Shown piece by piece: positions 6,601 through 14,960 of a stretch of DNA of 16,814 nt. The stretch comes from an uncultured Muribaculaceae bacterium. Lineage in GTDB: Bacteria; Bacteroidota; Bacteroidia; Bacteroidales; Muribaculaceae. The notes beneath the pieces were generated by a model that did no database searches, was not told the DNA's origin, and worked only from the letters and a program-made list of their open reading frames with translations. The stretch's first letter is position 1; each line of letters starts with the position of its first letter. The position numbers and the translations under genes are program-made. Where the stretch lies: contig CAJTQH010000029.1 of NCBI GenBank assembly GCA_910578305.1, positions 1 through 16,814 of the forward strand, given 5' to 3'.

Positions 6601-7005
6601 ATGAACACCAGTCCTGCCGACATATCCAGAATTCTTGCCGAAGCAGGAATAAAGCCATCGACTCAACGCATAGCCGTGATGCGGTATCTGATGACACACC
6701 GTACACATCCGACAGCCGACGAAATATACCGAGCGTTATTGCCCGACTACCCAACCATATCGCGCACCACCGTATACAACACTCTGAAGCTGCTTGTAGA
6801 ACAGAAGTGCGCACTCATGATTGATATCGAGAGCGGAAATGCCAGATATGACGGAACCACAACGCCTCACGGACATTTTCTCTGCACCAGATGCGGGCAC
6901 ATAAGCGACTTCGAACTAAGCGTATTGCCTGTAGGTCCTGCCGGAACTCTGACAACAGAAGCCCATATCTATTATAAAGGGCTGTGTCAAAACTGCCAGG
7001 ACTGA
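6601..7005 (+). CDS. perR: Peroxide-sensing Fur-family repressor PerR
   Basis: This is a 134-residue Fur-family regulator: an N-terminal winged-helix domain with recognition helix around TISRTTVYNTLKLLVE (52-67), then a C-terminal dimer/metal domain. Structural zinc cysteines are C95/C98 and C129/C132. The five regulatory metal ligands of B. subtilis PerR (H37, D85, H91, H93, D104) have direct counterparts in H36, D84, H90, H92 and D103. The aspartate at the last position, glutamate in Fur, is the feature linked to peroxide sensing. This residue pattern, the operator in its own leader and the rubrerythrin downstream support PerR over Fur or Zur. Confidence 0.9.
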   Translation: MNTSPADISRILAEAGIKPSTQRIAVMRYLMTHRTHPTADEIYRALLPDYPTISRTTVYNTLKLLVEQKCALMIDIESGNARYDGTTTPHGHFLCTRCGHISDFELSVLPVGPAGTLTTEAHIYYKGLCQNCQD

Positions 7006-7059
7006 CCATACTATAACACCAAAACAACATTTTTTATCCAACACAACAACAGAAACATT

Positions 7060-7611
7060 ATGAAAAAGAAATTCATCTGCACCGTATGCGGTTACGTACA
7101 CGAAGGTAACGAAGCTCCCGAAAAATGCCCCCTTTGCGGCGCTCCTGCCAGCAAATTCAAAGAACTGAAAGAATCTGAAGAACTTGAATTTGTTACCGAA
7201 CATGAAATCGGCGTTGCCAAAGGATGCGACGACGAAATGATAGCCGATCTCACCGCTCATTTCAACGGCGAATGCGGCGAAGTTGGCATGTATCTCGCCA
7301 TGGCACGTCAGGCCGACCGCGAAGGATATCCCGAAATCGCAGAAGCATTCAAACGCTATGCATGGGAAGAAGCTGAACACGCATCCAAGTTTGCCGAACT
7401 GCTTGGCGAATGCGTTTGGGACACCAAGACCAACCTCGAAAAGCGTATGGCCGCCGAAGCCGGAGCAAATGCCGACAAGATGCGCATTGCACGCCGTGCA
7501 AAAGAACTCAACCTCGACGCCATCCACGACACTGTACATGAAATGGCAAAGGACGAGGCTCGTCACGGTCAGGGCTTCCAGGGTCTGTACAACCGCTTCT
7601 TCAAAAAGTAA
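7060..7611 (+). CDS. Reverse-type rubrerythrin (peroxide/oxygen detoxification)
   Basis: This 183-residue protein has the domain order of reverse rubrerythrins. A rubredoxin-like FeS4 domain comes first (C7, C10, C23, C26), and a ferritin-like diiron four-helix domain follows. The two ExxH iron motifs are E104-H107 and E166-H169, with further carboxylates near GECGE (70-74). Such proteins act as NAD(P)H-dependent peroxidases and oxygen scavengers in anaerobes, usually fed by a rubredoxin or ferredoxin reductase. The gene follows perR by 54 bases with no consensus promoter between them and ends at a strong terminator, so it is probably in a PerR-controlled two-gene operon. Almost all glutamates use GAA, consistent with high expression. 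Confidence 0.93.
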   Translation: MKKKFICTVCGYVHEGNEAPEKCPLCGAPASKFKELKESEELEFVTEHEIGVAKGCDDEMIADLTAHFNGECGEVGMYLAMARQADREGYPEIAEAFKRYAWEEAEHASKFAELLGECVWDTKTNLEKRMAAEAGANADKMRIARRAKELNLDAIHDTVHEMAKDEARHGQGFQGLYNRFFKK

Positions 7612-7638
7612 TATCCTAAGACTTGATGAAACACACTG

Positions 7639-7685
7639 GTACCGCCTGTTGGCCTTGCTGGCCAACAGGCGGTACTGCTTTTTTT
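7639..7685 (+). terminator. Intrinsic terminator of perR-rubrerythrin operon
   Basis: GTACCGCCTGTTGGCC (7639-7654) pairs perfectly with GGCCAACAGGCGGTAC (7660-7675), giving a 16-bp stem with the 5-base loop TTGCT. Seven T residues follow at 7679-7685. It starts 28 bases after the rubrerythrin stop codon. There is no T-tract on the opposite strand, so it acts rightward only. Confidence 0.93.
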
Positions 7686-7764
7686 AATCAAACCCACAGA
7701 CCCGCCAAAGCGTTAATCCAAAAGAAACAATCCCTATCAAAACAACAGAAACAGACTATACATC

Positions 7765-8511
7765 ATGAAAACCATAAACGAGACACTATTGCAACGACGC
7801 AGCATACGCCGATACGAACGCGAGCCGGTCACCGACGAACAGATGCAGTTCATCTACGAAGCCATACGCAACACCCCTACAAGTTACAACGGACAGCAAT
7901 ATTCCGTAATCGATATATCCGACCAAAATACAAAAGAGCAACTCTATGTCCTGACCAATCAGAAACAGATCAAGACATGCTCCCGCTTTCTGATATTCTG
8001 TGCCGACTTCCACAAAATAAGCATGGGAGCGGAAGCAAAAGGAGTGGTAATGCCCGACTTCTGTCACACCATGGACGGCATAATGGTAGGCACGATCGAT
8101 GCAGCTCTGGCAATGATGAGCGCACTGACAGCCGCCGAATCCATGGGGCTTGGCACCTGCTGCATAGGATATGCGCGCACAGCGGCTCCTAAAGAGATGG
8201 CTGAAATACTAAAGCTGCCGCAACGTGTAATGATCGTATGCGGACTGGCTATAGGAGTACCACGCGAAATGCCTGATCTAAAACCAAAGCAGCCTGTAGA
8301 GCTGGTGATACACCATGACCGGTATAACGACAGAGACATCCATTCCGACATACTTGCATATGACGCCGATGTGACACAATACAATACCACCCGAAGCGGC
8401 ACAAAGTCTGCAAACGACTGGGTCGACCATATCATAAGCTATTACCGCGAAGCCATGAACTACCGAATGGCCGATGCCCTGAAAGCACAAGGCTTCAAAG
8501 CCGACAGATAG
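7765..8511 (+). CDS. NfsA-like nitroreductase family flavoprotein
   Basis: This 248-residue FMN-dependent oxidoreductase is close in length to NfsA/FRP-type enzymes. It begins with the family signature QRRSIRRYEREPV (10-22), where the arginines bind the FMN phosphate. PTSYNGQQ (38-45) and GLGTCCIG (128-135) form more of the flavin pocket. GLAIGVP (160-166) and KPKQPVELVIHHDRY (173-187) are typical of the NfsA branch. Such enzymes use NAD(P)H to reduce nitro compounds, quinones or flavins; the natural substrate here is unknown. It lies behind the rubrerythrin terminator without a visible consensus promoter in the 79-base gap. It ends 4 bases from the convergent comF. Confidence 0.88.
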   Translation: MKTINETLLQRRSIRRYEREPVTDEQMQFIYEAIRNTPTSYNGQQYSVIDISDQNTKEQLYVLTNQKQIKTCSRFLIFCADFHKISMGAEAKGVVMPDFCHTMDGIMVGTIDAALAMMSALTAAESMGLGTCCIGYARTAAPKEMAEILKLPQRVMIVCGLAIGVPREMPDLKPKQPVELVIHHDRYNDRDIHSDILAYDADVTQYNTTRSGTKSANDWVDHIISYYREAMNYRMADALKAQGFKADR

Positions 8512-8515
8512 CACG

Positions 8516-9229
8516 TCAGTCCATACGAGCCACCGCAAGAGCAAGCACACTTATAGTCACATCAGGCACCGCCCGGTGCAGTGCCTCACAGCATGCCAGC
8601 AGTGTGGCTCCTGTAGTGATCACATCGTCGACCACCAGCACATGCCGGCCCGCAAGCTCCTCCCCATGTGTCACCCGATACACATTTCTGGTATTGAGCC
8701 AGCGGCTGTAAGCTCCGCGTAAAGTCTGAGTCGCGTGTTTTTTACCGGCTTCCAGATGGTCGCCTACCGGCAACCCTGTGACATCGCCTATAGCTTCGGC
8801 GAGTGCACGACTCTGATTATAGCCTCTCGCTCGCTCCTTGGATATATGCAGAGGCACAGGCTCTATCACATCCACACCATCGAAAAATCCGTCACCGGAT
8901 ATCATACACGAGAAGTCTGCCGCCAGCGATCGTATGATACGCGGCCTCGCACCATACTTGGCTGCATGTATAAGCCGTGTGTATCCGCTGCCGCGATAAT
9001 AATAGAAATATCCGGCAGCCCGCTCTATTGGGACGTGTCCCGCCAGACGCTGATGTATATGATTGAACGGCTGTCGATGGAAATCGCACAGTGGCATATC
9101 GGCACGACACTGCAAACACATGAGCTCCTCACCGTGTGCGAGCGATGTACCGCACACCTCGCATACACGCGGATATATGAGCGACCACAGATCGGACGCC
9201 CACTGCCTCAACAATCTTCCTGATGCCAT
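8516..9229 (-). CDS. comF: ComF-family phosphoribosyltransferase-fold protein
   Basis: This 237-residue protein has the ComF layout. A four-cysteine zinc site near the N-terminus (C23, C26, C38, C41) is followed by a type I phosphoribosyltransferase fold. PVPLHISKERARGYNQS (125-141) is a ComF hallmark, and VVDDVITTGAT (199-209) is the PRPP-binding loop. In naturally competent bacteria ComF helps import single-stranded DNA; elsewhere its role is unclear and no PRTase reaction is established. The start at 9229 overlaps the recX end by 22 bases, and AGG lies just upstream. It is the last gene of the carA operon. Confidence 0.9.
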   Translation of the reverse strand: MASGRLLRQWASDLWSLIYPRVCEVCGTSLAHGEELMCLQCRADMPLCDFHRQPFNHIHQRLAGHVPIERAAGYFYYYRGSGYTRLIHAAKYGARPRIIRSLAADFSCMISGDGFFDGVDVIEPVPLHISKERARGYNQSRALAEAIGDVTGLPVGDHLEAGKKHATQTLRGAYSRWLNTRNVYRVTHGEELAGRHVLVVDDVITTGATLLACCEALHRAVPDVTISVLALAVARMD

Positions 9230-9696
9230 AACCTGCGGGAATCAAGTATCCGTACTATAAGAGCTGACTCATAGCCACGCCCCATGGCAAAGCGCAGCAA
9301 TCTGGCCCGCATCTCTGCCCGCGACATGTCGGCTGGCAACTGACGCAGCTTGGCGCACACCGTTCGGTATGCCATTGAGACATATTCACTCGAATCTATC
9401 GCAGACATGGCCTCATCGATCACATCACGAGGAATCCTCTTAGCCGCCAGCGACATCCGGATTTTAACACGTCCCCAGCGCGCAAACCGGTATTTATCGC
9501 GGACAAACGATTCGGCATATCGGCTGTCGTCGACATATCGGCCATCGGTAAGCATATCAAGTATTTCATCTGCCGCATCGCCGCATATCCCCCACCGCCA
9601 CAACCTCTGCTTGATTTCATAGCTGCACTGCTCCGAACGAGCACACAATGCCTCAAGTCTGGCCAACGCATCGGCAGTACCTATCCGTTTTTTCAT
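9208..9696 (-). CDS. recX: RecX-family RecA regulator
   Basis: This 162-residue, arginine-rich helical protein matches RecX in size and in its three-helix repeat pattern. ALARLEALCARSEQCSYEIK (residues 10-29) forms the first repeat, DGRYVDDSRYAESFVRDK (51-68) is the conserved family segment, and MGRGYESALIVRIL (138-151) closes the C-terminal repeat. RecX binds RecA filaments and limits their growth. It is coupled to prmC by an ATGA overlap (9693-9696) and to comF by a 22-base overlap. No recA is in the window. Confidence 0.9.
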   Translation of the reverse strand: MKKRIGTADALARLEALCARSEQCSYEIKQRLWRWGICGDAADEILDMLTDGRYVDDSRYAESFVRDKYRFARWGRVKIRMSLAAKRIPRDVIDEAMSAIDSSEYVSMAYRTVCAKLRQLPADMSRAEMRARLLRFAMGRGYESALIVRILDSRRLWHQEDC

Positions 9697-10571
9697 CGCG
9701 ACGGACGTGTTGCAGTGATAAAACGGTTGAGTTTCTGCATGTCACGCACTACATCCACATCGACCCATCCATGAGCCGACAGATAGCCCGAAAGCTGCGA
9801 GGCTAAACGCGGATTTATCTCAAAATAAAGCCGCCCGCCATCCGACAAAGCATCAAAAGCGAATGCCTCGATAGCCTTATAGAAAACCAAAGGATCATTT
9901 TCAGGCACAAACAGTGCAGTGTGAGGCTCATAATCAAGCACATTTGCCGACATCGCCGCACGTTCGTCCGGCATGATATAAGGCGGATTGCTCACCACAA
10001 CATCGTAAATCGGCTCCGACGGCCCACTCATATTCAGAGCGTCGACATGACTGAACGCCACTTTCACTTTCAATGCGGCAGCATTTTCACGTGCCACACA
10101 AAGCGCGCTATCACTGATATCGGTAGCACTAATCTGCGGAAACACAAGATTGCGCCCCAAAGCAACGGCTATACACCCCGACCCGGTACACACATCCAGA
10201 ACCCTCATATCAGACCTGCCATCGGCATCACGCACTATCATGTCAACAAGTTCCTCTGTCTCAGGCCGAGGTATGAGAGTATCGCGCGTAACCTTAAATT
10301 TAAGCCCGTAAAAGCGGGCATTACCGAATATATATTGTACAGGTTCATGATTCAGCAGACGGTCCACCACTCCGTCTACCTTGGCAGCAAGATAATCACT
10401 GACCTCATCAGAAGCCTTCACCACCATATCCACTTTAGTATAGCCTTTAAGCTCCTCAAAAATCACCCTCACAAGCCAGGCCGCCTCCGAATCCGCATAA
10501 GTCGCGGAAAGCCTGTCCGCGGCCCGACGGGCACATTGAGCAAGCGTCATCGATGGATTATCAATACTCAT
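9693..10571 (-). CDS. prmC: Peptide chain release factor glutamine methyltransferase PrmC
   Basis: This 292-residue protein has an N-terminal helical domain that recognises release factors and a C-terminal Rossmann methyltransferase domain. IPRPETE (100-106) is the PrmC/HemK hallmark, VLDVCTGSGC (124-133) binds S-adenosylmethionine, and NPPY (195-198) is the catalytic motif that binds the target glutamine of the GGQ loop in RF1 and RF2. The reading frame starts at 10571, overlapping the carB stop codon by 11 bases; a second ATG at 10550 would start 10 bases after that stop codon and is also possible. RecX follows by ATGA coupling. Confidence 0.94.
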   Translation of the reverse strand: MSIDNPSMTLAQCARRAADRLSATYADSEAAWLVRVIFEELKGYTKVDMVVKASDEVSDYLAAKVDGVVDRLLNHEPVQYIFGNARFYGLKFKVTRDTLIPRPETEELVDMIVRDADGRSDMRVLDVCTGSGCIAVALGRNLVFPQISATDISDSALCVARENAAALKVKVAFSHVDALNMSGPSEPIYDVVVSNPPYIMPDERAAMSANVLDYEPHTALFVPENDPLVFYKAIEAFAFDALSDGGRLYFEINPRLASQLSGYLSAHGWVDVDVVRDMQKLNRFITATRPSR

Positions 10572-13500
10572 TCCACGGTTTTATTTCTATGTCCGACATG
10601 TCAAGCGAAGTAAACGACCGTATAAACGCCGATGCCAGTCGGGCATTGGTGAGCAGCGATATATTGAGGTCTATGGCCGCACGACGTATCCGGTGTCCGT
10701 TGCCGAGCTCCGCAGGAGTCAGATTTTTCGGTATATTCACCACCAAGTCTATTTCCTTGTCGTGAAGCAACTGAAGCGCCTGAGGTTCACGGTCGGCCTC
10801 ACTCGGCCAATATACACGTATGGCGGGAATTCCGTTATCGCTTAAAAAACGGTAAGTGCCTCCGGTGGCATATATCCGGTAGCCATTGGCATGGAGTAGC
10901 TGTGCCGACTCAAGCATGTCGGCCTTCTGCTTCGCTGCTCCTGTCGAGAGCAGCACGCCCTTATGCGGCACACGAAGACCCACGGCAAGCATAGACTTAA
11001 GTATGGCTTCGGAAGTATCATTACCGAGACAACCCACCTCTCCGGTCGACGACATGTCGACTCCAAGCACCGGATCGGCACCTTGCAGACGCGAAAAGCT
11101 GAACTGCGACGCCTTGATGCCCACATAGTCGAGGTCAAACGCACTTTTTGAAGGTTTATCCACCGGCACTCCGAGCATCACCTTGGTTGCAAGATCAATA
11201 AAATTGATTTTCAACACCTTGCTCACAAACGGGAACGAACGTGACGCACGCAGGTTACATTCGATAACCTTTATATCATTGTTTTTGGCCAGAAACTGTA
11301 TATTGAACGGCCCTGAGATATTAAGCGCGGCAGCTATCTGCGACGACACCTTCTTGATACGACGCATGGTCTCAACATACAGCTTCTGCGGAGGAAACTG
11401 TATAGTGGCATCACCCGAATGCACTCCGGCATACTCGATATGCTCCGAGATGGCATAAGCCTTTATCTCACCGTCCTGCGCCACAGCATCCATCTCTATC
11501 TCCTTGGCATTCTGAATAAATTCAGTGACCACTACCGGATGCTGCTTCGACACATTTGCCGCAAGCCGGAGAAATCGTTGCAATTCATCGGGATTGGAGC
11601 ACACATTCATGGCAGCACCCGACAGCACATAACTCGGACGCACCAGCACCGGAAATCCCACCTGCTCTATAAATCGATTGATATCGTCAAAACTTGTAAG
11701 CTCTCTCCAGCGTGGCTGATCGATACCCAGACGGTCGAGCATAGCCGAAAACTTATGCCGGTCCTCGGCATTATCTATACTTGCCGCCGATGTGCCGAGT
11801 ATGTTCACATGGCAGTCGTCGAGACGTGTTGCCAGATTATTCGGTATCTGTCCGCCAACGCTAAGGATCACTCCATGAGGCTGCTCCAGTTCCAGAATAT
11901 CCATCACACGCTCAAACGTAAGCTCATCGAAGTAAAGCCGGTCGCACATATCATAGTCGGTCGACACCGTTTCCGGATTGTAATTGATCATTACCGAACG
12001 CCATCCCTGCTTCTTCACTGTTTGCAGAGCATTGACCGAACACCAGTCAAACTCCACCGACGAACCAATGCGATAGGCACCGGATCCGAGCACCACCACC
12101 GAACGCCGGTCATGCTGATAATCCACATCATTTTCCGTACCGTTGTACGTCAGATACAGATAGTTTGTCATGGCTGGATATTCAGCCGCCAGCGTATCGA
12201 TCTGTTTCACCACTGGCAATATACCCATGGCCTTTCTCACGCGGCGCACATCGAGCAAAGCATTCTGCGCTTCTGTCATCCGGTCGCCGAGCACAGCGCG
12301 GGCTACCTGGAAATCCGAAAATCCCTGCTCCTTGGCCTTGCGCATAAGTTCACTACCTATATCTCCGACCGAGTCATACCGGCCGAGTTCACCAAACGTG
12401 GTTATTATGTTGTGCAGACGGTACAGAAACCACCTGTCAATACGTGTCAGTTCATGAATACGCTCCACATCATAGCCCTCTTGCATGGCCTGCGCTATGA
12501 CAAATATGCGCTTGTCGGTCGGATTGGCCAGAGCCTCATCAATATTGTCGGCAGCCACCTTGCGATTGCCCACAAATCCGTGCATGCCCTGACCTATCAT
12601 GCGCAGACCCTTCTGAATAGCCTCCTCAAAAGTCCTGCCTATGGCCATGACCTCGCCCACCGATTTCATGGACGAGCCTATCTCTCTGCGCACACCATGA
12701 AATTTGCCGAGATCCCAACGCGGTATCTTGCACACCACATAGTCGAGGGCTGGCTCAAAAAAGGCCGAAGTGACACGTGTCACCGAATTTTTCAGATCAA
12801 ACAGACCATAGCCCAGTCCGAGTTTGGCGGCCACAAAAGCCAGCGGATAGCCGGTGGCTTTCGATGCCAGTGCCGACGAACGGCTCAGACGGGCGTTAAC
12901 CTCGATAACCCTGTAGTCCATCGACTCAGGATCAAACGCATACTGCACATTGCATTCGCCCACAATACCTATGTGGCGCACTATCTTTATGGCCAGTTTG
13001 CGCAGATAGTGATAGTCCTCGTTTGAAAGCGTCTGCGAGGGAGCCACTACGATGGATTCACCGGTATGGATGCCGAGCGGGTCGAAGTTTTCCATATTGC
13101 ACACCGTGATACAATTGTCAAACCGGTCGCGCACCACCTCGTATTCCACTTCTTTCCAGCCCTTAAGCGACTTTTCCACAAGCACCTGAGGCGAAAACGA
13201 CAATGCCTTTTCGGTCAGAGCCACAAGCTGCTCCGCATTGTCGCAGAATCCCGATCCGAGACCTCCCAGGGCATAGGCCGCACGCACTATCACAGGATAA
13301 CCCAGAGCATCGGCGGCTTCAAGCGCACCGGCCACCGTATCCACAGCCTCGCTTTTTATAGTGCGCACATCTATTTCATTGAGTTTTTCCACAAACAGCT
13401 CCCTGTCCTCCGTGTCCATGATAGCCTGCACCGGAGTGCCGAGCACACGCACACCGTATTTTTCAAGCACACCTGAGCGATGCAGTTCCACGCCACAGTT

Positions 13501-13791
13501 CAGAGCCGTCTGTCCGCCGAAGGCCAGAAGAATCCCGTCGGGACGCTCTTTCTTTATCACCTCCTCCACAAAATATGGAGTAACCGGCAGAAAATATATA
13601 TCGTCGGCCACACCTTCCGAAGTCTGCACCGTAGCGATATTCGGATTGATCAGCACCGTGGAGATACCTTCCTCTTTCATAGCCTTGAGTGCCTGTGAAC
13701 CGGAATAGTCAAATTCGCCCGCCTCGCCTATTTTAAGTGCGCCCGATCCGAGCAAGAGCACTTTGCGTATACTTTCGTCTATATTTGCCAT
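10561..13791 (-). CDS. carB: Carbamoyl phosphate synthase large subunit, copy 1
   Basis: This 1076-residue full-length CarB makes carbamoyl phosphate from bicarbonate, ammonia and two ATP. It has two ATP-grasp halves (about 1-400 and 560-935), a linking oligomerisation domain, and a C-terminal MGS-like regulatory domain (about 940-1076). Family residues are intact: R170 in VRAAYALGGLGSG and E297/N299/R301 in VIEVNARLSRSS, with matching blocks in the second half (VRPSYVLSG 717-725, ECNLRASRS 844-852). Several stretches, such as KQIDTLAAEYP (529-539) and RIGSSVEFDWCSV (574-586), resemble animal CPS1/CAD more than E. coli CarB. One oddity is E23 where the motif IGQAGEFDYS normally has Q. It starts 32 bases after carA in the same operon. 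Confidence 0.96.
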   Translation of the reverse strand: MANIDESIRKVLLLGSGALKIGEAGEFDYSGSQALKAMKEEGISTVLINPNIATVQTSEGVADDIYFLPVTPYFVEEVIKKERPDGILLAFGGQTALNCGVELHRSGVLEKYGVRVLGTPVQAIMDTEDRELFVEKLNEIDVRTIKSEAVDTVAGALEAADALGYPVIVRAAYALGGLGSGFCDNAEQLVALTEKALSFSPQVLVEKSLKGWKEVEYEVVRDRFDNCITVCNMENFDPLGIHTGESIVVAPSQTLSNEDYHYLRKLAIKIVRHIGIVGECNVQYAFDPESMDYRVIEVNARLSRSSALASKATGYPLAFVAAKLGLGYGLFDLKNSVTRVTSAFFEPALDYVVCKIPRWDLGKFHGVRREIGSSMKSVGEVMAIGRTFEEAIQKGLRMIGQGMHGFVGNRKVAADNIDEALANPTDKRIFVIAQAMQEGYDVERIHELTRIDRWFLYRLHNIITTFGELGRYDSVGDIGSELMRKAKEQGFSDFQVARAVLGDRMTEAQNALLDVRRVRKAMGILPVVKQIDTLAAEYPAMTNYLYLTYNGTENDVDYQHDRRSVVVLGSGAYRIGSSVEFDWCSVNALQTVKKQGWRSVMINYNPETVSTDYDMCDRLYFDELTFERVMDILELEQPHGVILSVGGQIPNNLATRLDDCHVNILGTSAASIDNAEDRHKFSAMLDRLGIDQPRWRELTSFDDINRFIEQVGFPVLVRPSYVLSGAAMNVCSNPDELQRFLRLAANVSKQHPVVVTEFIQNAKEIEMDAVAQDGEIKAYAISEHIEYAGVHSGDATIQFPPQKLYVETMRRIKKVSSQIAAALNISGPFNIQFLAKNNDIKVIECNLRASRSFPFVSKVLKINFIDLATKVMLGVPVDKPSKSAFDLDYVGIKASQFSFSRLQGADPVLGVDMSSTGEVGCLGNDTSEAILKSMLAVGLRVPHKGVLLSTGAAKQKADMLESAQLLHANGYRIYATGGTYRFLSDNGIPAIRVYWPSEADREPQALQLLHDKEIDLVVNIPKNLTPAELGNGHRIRRAAIDLNISLLTNARLASAFIRSFTSLDMSDIEIKPWNEY

Positions 13792-13823
13792 AATATTCTT
13801 ATTACTATGTGTATAGATATTCG

Positions 13824-14894
13824 TTACAACATGCTTATAAACTCATCAAACAGAAACTCCGTATCCTTCGGGCCGCTGCTGGCCTCCGGATGAAACTGCG
13901 CCGAAAAAAACGGCTTTGTCCGATGACGGATACCCTCGTTCGTTCCGTCGTTCATATTCACAAACAGCGGTTCCCAGTCGCCCGGAAGCGTGGCCGAATC
14001 CACTGCAAACCCATGATTCTGTGAAGTCACGAAACAATGATCCGTACCTACGCGGCGCACCGGCTGATTATGGCTGCGGTGACCGTATTTGAGCTTATAG
14101 GTCGAAGCTCCTGCCGCTTTTGCGAGAAGCTGATTGCCCATACATATACCGCAGATAGGCTTGCCGATCTCCATGGCCTTGCGTATATGATCCACTGTGA
14201 TCTGCGCCATATCCGGATTGCCCGGACCGTTGGAGATAAACAGCCCGTCATAATCCATGGTTGTGAAATCATAGTCCCACGGCACAAGCACCACCTTCAC
14301 ACCTCTGCGTGTAAGACAGCGTATTATATTATACTTCACACCGCAGTCCACAAGCACCACAGTCTTGTCACCATCACCGTGATACTCCACCTCGCGGCAA
14401 CTCACCTTTGCCACCAGATTTTCCTTATTGGGATCATAAAAGTCCACATCGCCTGTCCCCTCCACCAATATCTTGCCGAGCATCGAGCCCTTCTCGCGAA
14501 GATGCTTGGTGAGTGCGCGGGTGTCCACACCATAAATACCAGGTATACGCTGTTCGTCAAGCCACTGAGACAGCGAGCGCGAAGCCTGCCAGTGTGAATG
14601 GGCCCACGAATAATCCTGAGCCACTATCGCGCGGCAATGTATACCCGAACTTTCAAAATACTCACTCACATCATCTTTCTGACGCTCGGGCGGAACTCCG
14701 TAATTTCCTAATATGGGATAGGTGGTGACCAGTATCTGACCCTCATACGAAGGATCTGTCAAACTTTCGGGATAGCCGGTCATAGCGGTATTGAACACCA
14801 CTTCCCCGGATGTCGCTCCCGGATAGCCGAACGAGCGGCCTTCAAATCTGGTGCCGTCCTCAAGTATCAGGACGGCCGGTCTATTTTTATCCAT
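13824..14894 (-). CDS. carA: Carbamoyl phosphate synthase small (glutaminase) subunit
   Basis: This 356-residue glutamine amidotransferase subunit releases ammonia from glutamine and channels it to CarB. The N-terminal CPS small-chain domain carries LEDGTRFEGRSFGYPG (11-26) and GEVVFNTAMTGYPE (30-43). The class I amidotransferase domain has the oxyanion segment ISNGPGNP (220-227) and the triad C251, H335 and E337. Around C251 it reads GICMGNQLL, with N where E. coli and CAD have H. The QNHG and VNMNDGTNEGI segments resemble animal CPS1, yet the catalytic cysteine, lost in vertebrate CPS1, is kept. It is the first gene of carA-carB-prmC-recX-comF. Confidence 0.96.
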   Translation of the reverse strand: MDKNRPAVLILEDGTRFEGRSFGYPGATSGEVVFNTAMTGYPESLTDPSYEGQILVTTYPILGNYGVPPERQKDDVSEYFESSGIHCRAIVAQDYSWAHSHWQASRSLSQWLDEQRIPGIYGVDTRALTKHLREKGSMLGKILVEGTGDVDFYDPNKENLVAKVSCREVEYHGDGDKTVVLVDCGVKYNIIRCLTRRGVKVVLVPWDYDFTTMDYDGLFISNGPGNPDMAQITVDHIRKAMEIGKPICGICMGNQLLAKAAGASTYKLKYGHRSHNQPVRRVGTDHCFVTSQNHGFAVDSATLPGDWEPLFVNMNDGTNEGIRHRTKPFFSAQFHPEASSGPKDTEFLFDEFISML

Positions 14895-14895
14895 T

Positions 14896-14960
14896 CGATA
14901 GAAATATATATGTATGTTGTTGCTGTCTTACCAAAATGTCGTCAAGCAGGCTTTCTATCG
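14896..14960 (-). promoter_or_regulatory. Inverted repeat in the carA 5' leader
   Basis: In the predicted carA mRNA leader, CGATAGAAA (14904-14896 complement arm) and its perfect 9-base partner TTTCTATCG (14952-14960 on the plus strand) can pair across about 47 bases. The downstream arm ends one base before the ATG at 14894, so pairing would bury the ribosome-binding region. The upstream arm begins within a few bases of the predicted transcription start. A translational switch, or a binding site for a protein on DNA or RNA, is inferred. The repeat itself is seen. Confidence 0.45.

Noticed and set aside
6916..7665. A 249-codon minus-strand frame rich in Phe, Cys and Val
   Set aside because: It is antisense to perR and rubrerythrin and is explained by the GAA/GCC-rich rubrerythrin codons read backwards; it also crosses the terminator.
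7639..7685. Considered as a small RNA or riboswitch
   Set aside because: A single perfect GC-rich stem with a T-tract just after a stop codon is fully explained as an intrinsic terminator.
7686..7764. Possible separate promoter for the nitroreductase
   Set aside because: No TAnnTTTG or properly spaced TTTG was found in the gap; a non-consensus or alternative-sigma promoter cannot be excluded but is not supported.
11419..13026. A 535-codon open frame on the plus strand
   Set aside because: It is antisense to carB copy 1, is rich in His, Arg and Ile as expected for a shadow of a well-biased gene, and shows no motif.
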